Counted from the stretch's first letter, positions 15,495 through 24,071 are shown. The stretch: DNA of 34,279 bases from Treponema sp. (GCA_018384055.1 JAHAZL010000021.1:1-34279); one strand, 5' to 3'. Program-made: numbers and translations. Notes: a model not told the origin generated them from the letters alone.

Positions 15495-15604
15495 TCCTGT
15501 TTTATGCAGGAACATTTAATTGTCATGCCTTTCTCTATTATGGGAGAGGCATGATTTTAATAGCAGGTACTAGAAAAGGATCAAGGTTTCATTGATCTTT
15601 TTTT
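15495..15604 (+). terminator. Hairpin series between livK and livH, ending in an intrinsic terminator
   Basis: Three stems follow the livK stop. TCCTG (15495-15499) pairs with CAGGA (15507-15511). A 12-bp stem, CATGCCTTTCTC (15524-15535) and GGGAGAGGCATG (15542-15553), has loop TATTAT and two G-T wobbles. GATCAA (15579-15584) pairs with TTGATC (15592-15597) and is followed by seven T residues, an intrinsic-terminator layout. It probably gives partial termination and protects livK mRNA, so that the binding protein exceeds the permease. Confidence 0.7.
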
Positions 15605-15675
15605 ATTGCCTGATATTAAAACCTATGAAATTTTGATTCATAAGTTTCTAAAACACATAAAACGGAGTTTTTGAA

Positions 15676-16560
15676 ATGGATTTTTTTAACGCTAACCTGC
15701 CGTACATTCTAGCGGGCATTTCAACTGGCGGACAGTATGCCCTCATTGCCATTGGATACACCATGGTTTACGGAATTCTGCGACTGATTAACTTTGCCCA
15801 CGGTGATGTATTTATGGCATCAGGACTCATTATGGTTTACATGTACACATGCATGCCTCTGTACATTTCCATTCCTTTTACAATCATACTTACTTCAATT
15901 CTTGGCTTTTCAATCGAACGCATTGCATACAAACCATTGAGAAAGGCACCCCGCATGTCCATCATGATTTCTGCCATCGGTATGTCATATCTTTTGCAGA
16001 ACATTGCACTTTACATAACTGGCGGACTTACAAAATACTATCCCCCAATTCCGTGGATTTCAGATTCAATCCAGATTGCTTCTGCAATGACAAAACGCGT
16101 TACCATTATCACACCATTTCTAACAGTCATTCTTGTTGTCTCCCTTGTAATGCTCATCAAGCATACAAAGATCGGTATGGCAATGCGAGCTGTTTCAAAA
16201 GACTTTGAAACATCTCAGCTAATGGGAATCAGAATCAACAGAGTAATCAGCACAACCTTCATCATCGGTTCTCTTCTCGCAGCTGCAGGTTCCCTGCTAT
16301 TCTTCTCAAATTACACGGGTGTAACCCCTACAGCTGGTGGAATGCCAGGTCTAAAAGCCTTCGTAGCAGCCGTATTCGGTGGAATCGGGTCCATTCCTGG
16401 GGCAGTCATCGGTGCCTTTGTAATAGGTATCTGTGAAAACATAATCAAGGGACTTGGATGGACAACTTTCAGCGACGCCTTTACATTTGTCCTTCTCATC
16501 ATCGTATTGATGTTCATGCCTACAGGTCTTTTTGGCGAAAAGCAGACTGACAAAGTCTGA
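15676..16560 (+). CDS. livH: Branched-chain amino acid ABC transporter permease LivH
   Basis: A 294-residue inner-membrane permease with about eight hydrophobic segments. Family features are YALIAIGYTMVYGILRLINF (residues about 18-37) with FAHGDVFM directly after, and the cytoplasmic coupling segment KIGMAMRAVSKDFETSQLMG, followed by GGIGSIPGAVIGAFVIG. With LivM it forms the channel powered by LivG and LivF. GGAG lies 9 nt before the ATG. It lies 190 bp after livK and 16 nt before livM, so livHMGF read as one transcript. Confidence 0.95.
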   Translation: MDFFNANLPYILAGISTGGQYALIAIGYTMVYGILRLINFAHGDVFMASGLIMVYMYTCMPLYISIPFTIILTSILGFSIERIAYKPLRKAPRMSIMISAIGMSYLLQNIALYITGGLTKYYPPIPWISDSIQIASAMTKRVTIITPFLTVILVVSLVMLIKHTKIGMAMRAVSKDFETSQLMGIRINRVISTTFIIGSLLAAAGSLLFFSNYTGVTPTAGGMPGLKAFVAAVFGGIGSIPGAVIGAFVIGICENIIKGLGWTTFSDAFTFVLLIIVLMFMPTGLFGEKQTDKV

Positions 16561-16576
16561 TTTTAAGGTGGAATAC

Positions 16577-17677
16577 ATGATTTACATTAACAAAAATAGA
16601 AATACAATAATTAGTTTTGGACTTCTTGCATTGCTTTTTGCTATCATAGCAATACTTGAACAGGTTCTTCCAAGAACTTCAATGCTATTTACAGTTCTTA
16701 AGAAAGGAGCAATTTACGCCCTCGTTGCAGTAAGCATGAACCTTCTTAACGGTTTTACAGGGCTTTTCTCACTTGGACAGGCAGGTTTCATGCTTCTTGG
16801 CGCTTACACCTATGCTATTTTTACGATTCCCGTTGCTTCCCGAGCACAGGTTTACCAGTACTTTGACGGTGGACTAATTCAGTTTACAATCCCTTTGTTT
16901 GCCGCAATGATTCTTGCAGGTCTTGTTGCAGCTTTCATAGCATTCCTTATCGGACTACCTGTTCTTCGTCTTAAGTCTGACTACCTTGCCATTGCAACCC
17001 TTGGCTTTGCAGAAATCATACGTGCCCTATTTCAGTGGGATAAACTTGGCGTAATCACAAACGGTTCCAATCTTTTGCGACGCTATCCGGTTTTCCGCTC
17101 TACTCTTTTCCCATTTGCTGTTGCAGGAATCTGCATAGCAATGATTGTTCTTCTCATTAACTCAACCTATGGCCGTGCATTCAAGGCAATACGCGATGAT
17201 GAAGTTGCTGCAGAAGCCATGGGAATTAACCTTGCGCACCATAAGAGAATGGCATTTGTCATAAGTTCCTTCTTTGCAGGAATTTCAGGAGCCCTTCTTG
17301 CCATGTTCCAGACAACAATCCAGGCGAACCAGTTCAAGTCTGCAATGACCTATGAAATTCTCCTTATTGTGGTAATCGGTGGAATGGGATCAGTTACAGG
17401 AAGCTGCATTTCAAGTTTCCTCTTCATTGCCTGTTCAGAATGGTGGCTTAGGTTCCTTGATAACTCAAATGTATTTGTAGGCGGTCTTCACCTTGGCTTC
17501 ATGAAACCAGGTTTCCGCAAAGTTGTATTCAGCGTAATAATCATGGCAATCGTTCTTTTCTATCAGAAAGGAATCATGGGAGAAAATGAATTTAGCCTTG
17601 CCGGCATCATTAAATTCTTTAAAAGCCTTCCTAAAAAGAAGGATAAAGCTCTGGCTAAAGAAAAAGCAGGAGAATAA
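16577..17677 (+). CDS. livM: Branched-chain amino acid ABC transporter permease LivM
   Basis: A 366-residue inner-membrane permease, partner of LivH. Family markers are NLLNGFTGLFSLGQAGFMLL (about residue 55), RLKSDYLAIATLGFAEIIR, and TYGRAFKAIRDDEVAAEAMG in the coupling loop, with IGGMGSVTGS late in the protein. It has about nine to ten hydrophobic segments and a Lys-rich cytoplasmic tail. I chose ATG 16577, preceded by AAGGTGG, rather than an upstream ATG that would overlap livH. livG starts 2 nt after the stop. Confidence 0.95.
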   Translation: MIYINKNRNTIISFGLLALLFAIIAILEQVLPRTSMLFTVLKKGAIYALVAVSMNLLNGFTGLFSLGQAGFMLLGAYTYAIFTIPVASRAQVYQYFDGGLIQFTIPLFAAMILAGLVAAFIAFLIGLPVLRLKSDYLAIATLGFAEIIRALFQWDKLGVITNGSNLLRRYPVFRSTLFPFAVAGICIAMIVLLINSTYGRAFKAIRDDEVAAEAMGINLAHHKRMAFVISSFFAGISGALLAMFQTTIQANQFKSAMTYEILLIVVIGGMGSVTGSCISSFLFIACSEWWLRFLDNSNVFVGGLHLGFMKPGFRKVVFSVIIMAIVLFYQKGIMGENEFSLAGIIKFFKSLPKKKDKALAKEKAGE

Positions 17678-17679
17678 TC

Positions 17680-18522
17680 ATGGCAGAAAATGTACTTAAA
17701 ATAGACAATGTAACGATGCAGTTTGGTGGCGTTGTTGCCGTAAACAACCTTTCCCTTGAAGTAAACAAGAACGAAATAGTTTCCCTCATTGGTCCAAACG
17801 GTGCAGGAAAGACAACTGCATTCAATGTTGTAACAGGTGTTTATGCACCAACAAACGGTGCAGTTTTCTTCAACGGAAACAAAATCATTGAAAATTTTCC
17901 CCACGGAAAAATGAAAAAACTTTACGCAGGACTCAACAACGGATTGTACAAGGGACATCTTGAACCTACTCCAGACAAAATAACAAAAATGGGAATTGCA
18001 CGTACCTTCCAGAATATCCGTCTTTGGAAAAGCCAGAGTGTTTTTGACAATGTTCTTATTGCAAAACACTGCCGCAGAACAAGCAATGTATTCACTGCAA
18101 CATTCAGGCTCAACTCAAAGGAAGAAAAAGCTCAGAGACAGGAAACAGAAGAGCTCCTTAACATACTTGGACTCTATGATGTACGCAATGAAAAGTGCAC
18201 TTCCCTTCCTTACGGATTGCAGCGCCGTCTTGAAATTGCCCGTGCCCTAGCAACAAATCCTTCCTTCCTTTTGCTTGATGAACCTGCTGCAGGCATGAAT
18301 CCTCAGGAAACACAGGAACTTACAGACTTCATCTATAAAATCCGAGACGACTTCAAGCTTACTGTATTCATGATCGAACACCACATGGATCTTGTCATGA
18401 ACATTTCAGACAGAATCTATGTTCTTAACTTTGGAGCCCTTATTTCAAAGGGAACACCGGAAGAAGTTCAGAATGATCCTGTTGTAATTTCTGCCTATTT
18501 GGGCGAAGAAAAGATTTCCTAA
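17680..18522 (+). CDS. livG: Branched-chain amino acid ABC transporter ATPase LivG
   Basis: A 280-residue ABC ATPase. Walker A is GPNGAGKTT, the LivG-typical ARTFQNIRLW follows, the signature region reads LPYGLQRRLEIARALA (a Y-G-x-Q form, normal in LivG), Walker B is LLLDEPAAGMNP and the switch His lies in IEHHMDL. It pairs with LivF to drive LivHM. It is about 25 residues longer than usual, with the extra segment (PHGKMKKLYAGLNNGLYKGH) just before the Q-loop region. AGGAGA precedes the ATG. It is tightly spaced with livM and 17 nt from livF. Confidence 0.95.
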   Translation: MAENVLKIDNVTMQFGGVVAVNNLSLEVNKNEIVSLIGPNGAGKTTAFNVVTGVYAPTNGAVFFNGNKIIENFPHGKMKKLYAGLNNGLYKGHLEPTPDKITKMGIARTFQNIRLWKSQSVFDNVLIAKHCRRTSNVFTATFRLNSKEEKAQRQETEELLNILGLYDVRNEKCTSLPYGLQRRLEIARALATNPSFLLLDEPAAGMNPQETQELTDFIYKIRDDFKLTVFMIEHHMDLVMNISDRIYVLNFGALISKGTPEEVQNDPVVISAYLGEEKIS

Positions 18523-18539
18523 CGTAAGGAGAATGACAA

Positions 18540-19256
18540 ATGCTTAAAATCAAAAACATTAACGTATCTTATGGTGGAATCAAAGCTCTTCAGGATGTAA
18601 GCCTTGAAGTACCGGAAGGAAAAGTTGTAACTCTCATTGGTGCAAACGGTGCAGGAAAATCAACTTTGCTTAAGTCCATTGCAGGCATAGTAACTCCAGA
18701 TTCAGGTTCCATTGAATTCCTTGGAAACAACATTGCAGGCAATAAAGTTTACAAGACGGTTGGCGAAGGCATTGCCCTTGTTCCGGAAGGAAGAAAAGTC
18801 TTTACTGACCTTACGGTTGCAGAAAACCTAAAGATTGGCTCTTTCCTGAGAAACGACAAAAAGGAAATTGAAAAAGACATGGAATGGATCTACTCGCTTT
18901 TTCCTCGCTTAAAGGAAAGAAGCTGGCAGTATGCAGGAACCCTTTCAGGTGGTGAACAGCAGATGCTTGCCGTTGGTCGAGCTCTCATGAGCCGTCCTAA
19001 ACTCATGATGATGGATGAACCATCCCTTGGTCTTGCTCCACTCGTTGTACAGGACATCTTCTCCATAATCAAGGAAGTTAACAAGTCTGGCGTTACAATC
19101 CTTCTTATTGAACAGAATGCAAACATGGCCCTAAAAACTGCAGACCTTGCTTATGTTCTTGAAACAGGAAAAATCGTACTTTCAGGAAGCGGAAAAGACC
19201 TTCTTGAAAACGAAAGCGTTAAAGAAGCATACCTTGGCAAAAAGAAAAATAAATAA
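18540..19256 (+). CDS. livF: Branched-chain amino acid ABC transporter ATPase LivF
   Basis: A 238-residue ABC ATPase of normal LivF length. Walker A is GANGAGKST, the Q-loop region is GIALVPEGRKVFTDLTV (LivF-typical), the signature is LSGGEQQMLAVGRAL, Walker B is LMMMDEPSLGLAP and the switch His position reads IEQN, as normal for LivF. It is the last gene of the liv operon. AAGGAG lies 8 nt before the ATG. It faces ligA tail-to-tail across the second MITE-like element. Confidence 0.95.
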   Translation: MLKIKNINVSYGGIKALQDVSLEVPEGKVVTLIGANGAGKSTLLKSIAGIVTPDSGSIEFLGNNIAGNKVYKTVGEGIALVPEGRKVFTDLTVAENLKIGSFLRNDKKEIEKDMEWIYSLFPRLKERSWQYAGTLSGGEQQMLAVGRALMSRPKLMMMDEPSLGLAPLVVQDIFSIIKEVNKSGVTILLIEQNANMALKTADLAYVLETGKIVLSGSGKDLLENESVKEAYLGKKKNK

Positions 19257-19270
19257 AACTTCATAAAAAG

Positions 19271-19393
19271 AAAGGGGCTGTCCAATAAGTGTGATTCATT
19301 GCCGTGCTCGACACGGCAATGACTTGTATTGCAATTAAATGGATTTTCGGAGCCCGAAAATGACACTTTTTGAACTTATTGGTCATTCCCTTT
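19271..19393. mobile_element. MITE-like hairpin element, copy 2 (123 bp, long form)
   Basis: Opposite orientation to the copy at 778-879. The ends are AAAGGGGCTGTCCAATAAGT (19271-19290) and ACTTATTGGTCATTCCCTTT (19374-19393), 20-bp inverted repeats with three mismatches. The central stem is perfect: CATTGCCGTG (19297-19306), loop CTCGA, CACGGCAATG (19312-19321). This copy has a second perfect stem, ATTTTCGG (19343-19350), AGC, CCGAAAAT (19354-19361), which copy 1 lacks. It fills the gap between convergent livF and ligA and probably acts as a terminator for both. Confidence 0.82.
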
Positions 19394-19411
19394 TCTTTTG
19401 CAATTCAAAAT

Positions 19412-21385
19412 CTAGTCAAGCAGTTTCAGGAATTCATCTTCATCGATGACTGGAATACCCAGTTCTGCTGCCTTCTTATTTTTGGAAGAACCGCTTGCAG
19501 TATCATTGGTTACAAGATAACTCAATCCCTTAACAACTGAAGACTTTACAGTCCCACCCTTTTCTTTTACGAGATTCTGAACATCGGCTCTTTTCATGGT
19601 CTTAAGTTCTCCGGTAAAACAAAAACTCTTGCCTGCAAGGACACCGTTGTTTTCCCCTTGTATAAGAGTGATTGTTCCGCCGTCAACCATTGAAAGCATT
19701 TCTTCTTTGTTTTCCTTTATTCCGCTTACAAAAGTATGGGCAAGGATTTCTGCAAACCTGTATACCGATGCAATTTCTTCTTCAGAAGAAGAAACAATCT
19801 TATCGAGGGTTGTGTATCCTGCGGAAATCAAAGTTTCCACAACAGTTTCTCCAATGCCTTCAATGTCAAACCCAGCAATGAATTTTGAAAGGGTAATTTT
19901 TCTGTGAGACTGTATTGATGCAAAAACTTTTTCCGCACCCAAAGATTTCTTTCCAGCCTCAAGGCTTTCCTTATCAAGAAAATATGGAGTAAGGTCTTCA
20001 ACCGTAAGAGTGTAAATATCAGAAATGGATTTTACTTTCTTTGTTTTGAAAAGTTCTGTAATCAAGGTTTCGCCAAGATCACGAATATCAACAACAGACA
20101 CCCATTTCAAAAGCTGATGGAGAACCTTCTTGCTGCAATATTTGTTCGGACAATAAAGTCTTGTTCCTTCATCAACCAGTTCAGAATCACAGGCACCGCA
20201 TTTACAAGGAATCTTTATATCTTCAAGTTTTTCATTCGAAGCAGAAGGAACAACACTGATGATTTTAGGAATGATTTCACCGCGCTTAACGACAACTATA
20301 TGGCTCCCGATTTTGAGTTTTAGAGAATTAATGAGATTTGTATTTACAAGGGATGCCCTTTTTACTGTAGTACCGTTAAGTTCAACAGGATCAAAAATAG
20401 CAACAGGAGTATAGGTTGCACCAGTTTCACCCCATTCAACATCACGAAGAATCGAAACGGCTTCTTCAAGGCTGAACTTGAATGCAATCTGTCTTTCAGG
20501 CCTGTCGCGGCTTGCATCTTCGTGATTTACTTCGCGCTCTTTAATAACAAGGCCATCGATATCATAATCAAGGTCCTTGCGGATTTCCATCACCTTTTCG
20601 CGGTAAGCAATTACATCATCAGCAGAATGTACTATTTCGAGGGGAACAACATTAAAGCCATTCGACTTCAGGAACTGAAGCTTGCCTTCTTCATCCTTAA
20701 AAGGCTGTTCTCCATCTGTAGCCCAGACATCATAAACGATGAGGCAGAGGTTTTCGCTGCCTTCCCCATCCTTTCTTTTCATAAGTCCATTGGCAGCATT
20801 GCGGCAATTAGCTTTGTCAGAATATAATTTTTTATGAACCTGGTGAGTCATTATGACTTCACCACGAATTCCACCGGTAAAATCCTGAGAAAGTTCCTTG
20901 ATTACACCATGCATCTTTACTGCATTCTGAGTAATCACATCACCTATTTCCCCATCTCCTCGGGTAACGGCACGAAGAAGTTTTCCTCCGTTATACTGAA
21001 GCTCAAGGCTGGCACCATCAAGTTTGTATTCAATCAAATACTCGCCGTAGGAATGCTTTTTAGCCCATTCAAGGAATTCTTCCGGAGTCGCGGCCTTTTC
21101 TTGACTTCCCATAGGTATAACATGAGGAGCCTTTGTAAAATTTCCGCTGTCTGCTCCAACTTTGTGGAGTATTGGATTAGAAGGATCAAGTTCTTTAAGT
21201 TCGTCCCAAAGCTTGTCAAACTCCGAATCGGAAATTTCACTTTCACCGTTGTAATAGGAATTCTGATAATGAACAATCAGTTTTTCAAGCTCTTTGATAC
21301 GGTCAAGAAGATTTCTTTTTTTCTTAGCTTCATTTACAGTCCTGTCACTTTCTCTTGCAGCAGCCTCAACATCAAAGAGATCCAT
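19412..21385 (-). CDS. ligA: NAD-dependent DNA ligase
   Basis: A 657-residue LigA that seals nicks in replication and repair using NAD. Domain Ia has SYYNGESEISDSEFDKLW (about 43-60). The adenylation motif is EYKLDGAS with Lys121 as the AMP acceptor, and TRGDGEIGD follows. The OB-fold contains RASLVNTN and VVKRGEIIPKI. The zinc finger is CKCGACDSEL...CPNKYC, followed by helix-hairpin-helix repeats (IEGIGETVVETLISAG) and a C-terminal BRCT domain (about 580-657). Several usually conserved stretches are altered: MGSQEKAATPEE replaces the common MLSLDNAFxxEE, and VVDIRDLGE replaces AMDIxGLGE. It is a complete but divergent ligase. The ATG lies 5 nt after the trmB stop, so it is the last gene of the operon. 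Confidence 0.95.
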   Translation of the reverse strand: MDLFDVEAAARESDRTVNEAKKKRNLLDRIKELEKLIVHYQNSYYNGESEISDSEFDKLWDELKELDPSNPILHKVGADSGNFTKAPHVIPMGSQEKAATPEEFLEWAKKHSYGEYLIEYKLDGASLELQYNGGKLLRAVTRGDGEIGDVITQNAVKMHGVIKELSQDFTGGIRGEVIMTHQVHKKLYSDKANCRNAANGLMKRKDGEGSENLCLIVYDVWATDGEQPFKDEEGKLQFLKSNGFNVVPLEIVHSADDVIAYREKVMEIRKDLDYDIDGLVIKEREVNHEDASRDRPERQIAFKFSLEEAVSILRDVEWGETGATYTPVAIFDPVELNGTTVKRASLVNTNLINSLKLKIGSHIVVVKRGEIIPKIISVVPSASNEKLEDIKIPCKCGACDSELVDEGTRLYCPNKYCSKKVLHQLLKWVSVVDIRDLGETLITELFKTKKVKSISDIYTLTVEDLTPYFLDKESLEAGKKSLGAEKVFASIQSHRKITLSKFIAGFDIEGIGETVVETLISAGYTTLDKIVSSSEEEIASVYRFAEILAHTFVSGIKENKEEMLSMVDGGTITLIQGENNGVLAGKSFCFTGELKTMKRADVQNLVKEKGGTVKSSVVKGLSYLVTNDTASGSSKNKKAAELGIPVIDEDEFLKLLD

Positions 21386-21390
21386 AAAAA

Positions 21391-22131
21391 CTAATCCTCA
21401 TTCTTTATAAAATACAATTCATATATGTCACGGCCAGCATCAATTCCTTTCTGTTCAAATTTTGTGCGAGGCCTCCACTCCTGGTGAGGAGCAAATCCAT
21501 CATATTTATTCTGAAGTCCTTCCGTTAGTTTAAGTTCTTCCAGGGCACTTTCTGCATATTCCTGCCAGTCAGTTGCAAAATAAAGATAGCCGCCTGGAGC
21601 AAGTTTCTTTGCAAGAAGATCAGTTCTTGGACGCTGAAGCATCCTTCTTTTATGATGCTTTTTCTTAGGCCAAGGATCAGGGAAGAAAATATGGAAGCCG
21701 GCAAGAGAATTGTCCGGAATCATTGATTCAAGAATCTCAAGGGCATCGTGGTCAATTATATAAAGGTTTTTAAGGTTCTTGTTTTTAATTTCACCAAGAA
21801 GTTTTCCAACACCAGGTACATGGACTTCACTGCCGATGTAGTTTGTTTCAGGATTATTTTCTGCAATGATAGCTGTAGCTGTTCCCATACCAAAACCAAT
21901 TTCCATTATTACAGGATTGGTGTTGTTGAAAATTTCCGTGTAGTTGAGTGTCTTGTGCTCAAATGGAATGCACCATACATGGTGGAGTTCATCATAACAC
22001 CTGCGTTCACTGCCAGTCATTCTTCCTGCACGGATTACAAATGTCTTGATTGGCCTCTTGAAAATCGAATTCTCAGTTTCCGCCGGATAATCGTCGCTCA
22101 TTTCCATTTTTTCATTGTCATTGTCGGGCAT
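21391..22131 (-). CDS. trmB: tRNA (guanine-N7-)-methyltransferase
   Basis: A 246-residue class I SAM-dependent methyltransferase that makes m7G46 in tRNA. The SAM-binding motif is MEIGFGMGTATA, followed by the acidic-loop segment NYIGSEVHVPGVGK and then the TrmB-specific FFPDPWPKKKHHKRRMLQ. Near the C-terminus are YLYFATDWQEYA and RTKFEQKG, both family typical. The first 35 residues form an acidic extension (DNDNEKMEMSDD). GAGAGG lies about 7 nt before the ATG. It is 20 nt after the lipoprotein gene and 5 nt before ligA. Confidence 0.95.
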   Translation of the reverse strand: MPDNDNEKMEMSDDYPAETENSIFKRPIKTFVIRAGRMTGSERRCYDELHHVWCIPFEHKTLNYTEIFNNTNPVIMEIGFGMGTATAIIAENNPETNYIGSEVHVPGVGKLLGEIKNKNLKNLYIIDHDALEILESMIPDNSLAGFHIFFPDPWPKKKHHKRRMLQRPRTDLLAKKLAPGGYLYFATDWQEYAESALEELKLTEGLQNKYDGFAPHQEWRPRTKFEQKGIDAGRDIYELYFIKNED

Positions 22132-22151
22132 TAAATTCCTCTCTTAAAATT

Positions 22152-22853
22152 CTATTCCTGATGTGCTTCGTTTTTTGAAGCATCAGCATTTTCCCTTATA
22201 AACTCTTTATTGCCAAGTATATTCGGAGGCATGAAACAATACACTGTATCATTGCAGATCGTGTAACATACCCTGGTACACCAGGCATTTTTATAATCCA
22301 AAATAACTGCTTCGCTGGTATTCCATTTGGCAGGCTCATCACCAAAGTATAGCAGAACATCTTCATTTGAATATACTGCAATCTTCTTGGAAATTGAGGT
22401 ATTAATGGCTCCAGGAAATTCAGAAGACTTTAGCCCGAATATGTTTTCAGGATATTTCAATTCAAAGGATGATTCACATTCCCTTTCTGCAAGGTCTTCA
22501 TAGACAACCCTATATCTGCCAGAAGGAAAGACTTCATTTTTAACAGGAACAAAATTGGTGCTTCCAACCCACTTCATATCCCTGAGTTCAATTTTATCAA
22601 GGGTTCCGGAACTGCAGTTCCACTCAAGGCCACTGTCCTCATTAACAAGTTTCATTGAAGACCCCATCTGAATCTTGCTCTCCAAGGCAACAAAAACAGA
22701 AAGCCTTACTTCAGGAGAAGACTCAGCATCCCTGAAATCATAGATGATTTTATGTTCTACCAAAGTAGATTCAGGATTGTCATTGGCACAGGATGAGAAA
22801 AAAATTGCAGATGACAGAAGAAATAAACCTAGGCTTTTGGGAAAACTACTCAT
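22152..22853 (-). CDS. Putative lipoprotein of unknown function
   Basis: A 233-residue protein I do not recognise. The N-terminus (MSSFPKSLGLFLLSSAIFFS then SC) is a lipoprotein signal with lipobox FSSC, Cys22, so it is probably acylated and exported. The mature part is predicted beta-rich with several Tyr/Phe strands and no enzymatic motif I can identify. A cysteine cluster, NAWCTRVCYTICNDTVYC near residues 189-206, holds four cysteines in 16 residues; two more occur earlier (EWNC, REC). It starts 3 nt after the stop of the preceding gene with no clear Shine-Dalgarno, so translational coupling is likely. It is the second gene of the operon ending with trmB and ligA. Confidence 0.8.
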   Translation of the reverse strand: MSSFPKSLGLFLLSSAIFFSSCANDNPESTLVEHKIIYDFRDAESSPEVRLSVFVALESKIQMGSSMKLVNEDSGLEWNCSSGTLDKIELRDMKWVGSTNFVPVKNEVFPSGRYRVVYEDLAERECESSFELKYPENIFGLKSSEFPGAINTSISKKIAVYSNEDVLLYFGDEPAKWNTSEAVILDYKNAWCTRVCYTICNDTVYCFMPPNILGNKEFIRENADASKNEAHQE

Positions 22854-22856
22854 TCT

Positions 22857-24023
22857 TTAGAAGTTGAATTTAAGGTTGATGATTGTAAGATCACTTGCAG
22901 ATGACTGGTTAACAAGAGATTCAAACTTAATGTTTACCTTCTTGCAGGCATCTTCAAGATATGAGAAGTAATATAAACCAAGGTCTGTTCCTTCCGAACC
23001 TTCAGGCATCTGGCGATAGAAGTCGATGAGGGACTTCTTCTTGTTGCCCGAAGCCATTTTGCTTTCAATGCTTTCCTTAACTTCCTGGAATTCATCATCC
23101 TTGTTAAACAGTGTAATCTGCAAAAGGCCCTGCTTACCGATGGACATAGATCCACCACCAAGTGTCCACGAAATGAATACCAGCTCGTGACGGCGCTGAA
23201 GTTCCTTTACGATTTCTGAACGAACTTTAGGATCAAAGATAAGGGTGTCTGCATTTTCAATTCCCTGATAAAGGTACTTGGCAGCTTTCTTTACATTGTT
23301 ATTTTCATTGTTAAGGGCAAGTTCCATAACCATTACGGAAATATATTCTGCAACCTTTGACTTTGTCATGTAGTTTGCAAGCTGCTGTCTGAGGATGGAA
23401 AGAATTTCAGAGAAGCCTTCTTCCTTGTAGAACTTGATGATGATGTACCAGTTCATAAGACTAAGACGGTTAAGGAATTTTTCTGTCATAAGAAGAAAAA
23501 CATTCTTTTCTTCCGGAGAATATTCATTGTTTGCCATAATGCTTTTCCAGACAGGATCAAGAATGGTTTTTCTTGCAGACTGAATTACAGAATCCTTCAT
23601 AATAAGGGTAGCCCTCAACTGCTTTTCTGGAATCTGTGTTTTTTCATCAATCAATGCAGAAGGATGTGAACGGTTATAAAGGCGGACACATTCGCACTGA
23701 ATTATCTGTCCGTAAATTTCGCGGTCAAACTGTTTGTAAAGGATTGAAAATACTATGAGCTTGGAAAGATCCATGACTTCCTGACGATGAGAAACAAATT
23801 CAGGCATGGAAATTTCCATCTTGGAAATGTAATCAAGAAGAATCATGTTCTGCAGAGAACCTGGAGAAAAATGTTCCATACTGACACCGTGGGCAAAACG
23901 GTTGTCTGCCAGCTTAAGATTCAATAGCTGCTTTTTATGACTGAGAAAATGAGAAGTTCCTTCCTCTGTAAGAATTACTTTAAGTGGCAAATCGAGTATG
24001 AATTTCTTTTTTTCCGCGCACAT
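22857..24023 (-). CDS. Cytoplasmic protein with degenerate GHKL/histidine-kinase-like ATPase C-terminus
   Basis: A 388-residue soluble protein with no signal peptide or membrane segment. I do not recognise it as a named family. Residues 1-225 are mostly helical. The C-terminal 165 residues resemble a GHKL ATPase fold in outline: an N-box-like helix VMVMELALNNENNNVKKAAK (Glu234, Asn238), a strand region LLQITLFN where the usual DxGxG is absent, a G2-box-like GTDLGLYYF (345-353), and a closing pair of strands (VNIKFES and LTIINLKFNF). No phospho-acceptor His domain is obvious. If the fold reading is right it may bind nucleotide weakly or not at all. AAAGGAGCTG precedes the ATG. It is the first gene of the operon with the lipoprotein, trmB and ligA. 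Confidence 0.7.
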   Translation of the reverse strand: MCAEKKKFILDLPLKVILTEEGTSHFLSHKKQLLNLKLADNRFAHGVSMEHFSPGSLQNMILLDYISKMEISMPEFVSHRQEVMDLSKLIVFSILYKQFDREIYGQIIQCECVRLYNRSHPSALIDEKTQIPEKQLRATLIMKDSVIQSARKTILDPVWKSIMANNEYSPEEKNVFLLMTEKFLNRLSLMNWYIIIKFYKEEGFSEILSILRQQLANYMTKSKVAEYISVMVMELALNNENNNVKKAAKYLYQGIENADTLIFDPKVRSEIVKELQRRHELVFISWTLGGGSMSIGKQGLLQITLFNKDDEFQEVKESIESKMASGNKKKSLIDFYRQMPEGSEGTDLGLYYFSYLEDACKKVNIKFESLVNQSSASDLTIINLKFNF

Positions 24024-24071
24024 TTTACATTCAGCTCCTTTGCTTTAAAAAGCACCCACCTTATCAAAAAA

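Noticed and set aside
14313..19256. A urea (Urt) rather than branched-chain amino acid transporter
   Set aside because: No urease or urea-cycle gene is nearby and motif reading cannot separate them; the default Liv name is kept with substrate left open.
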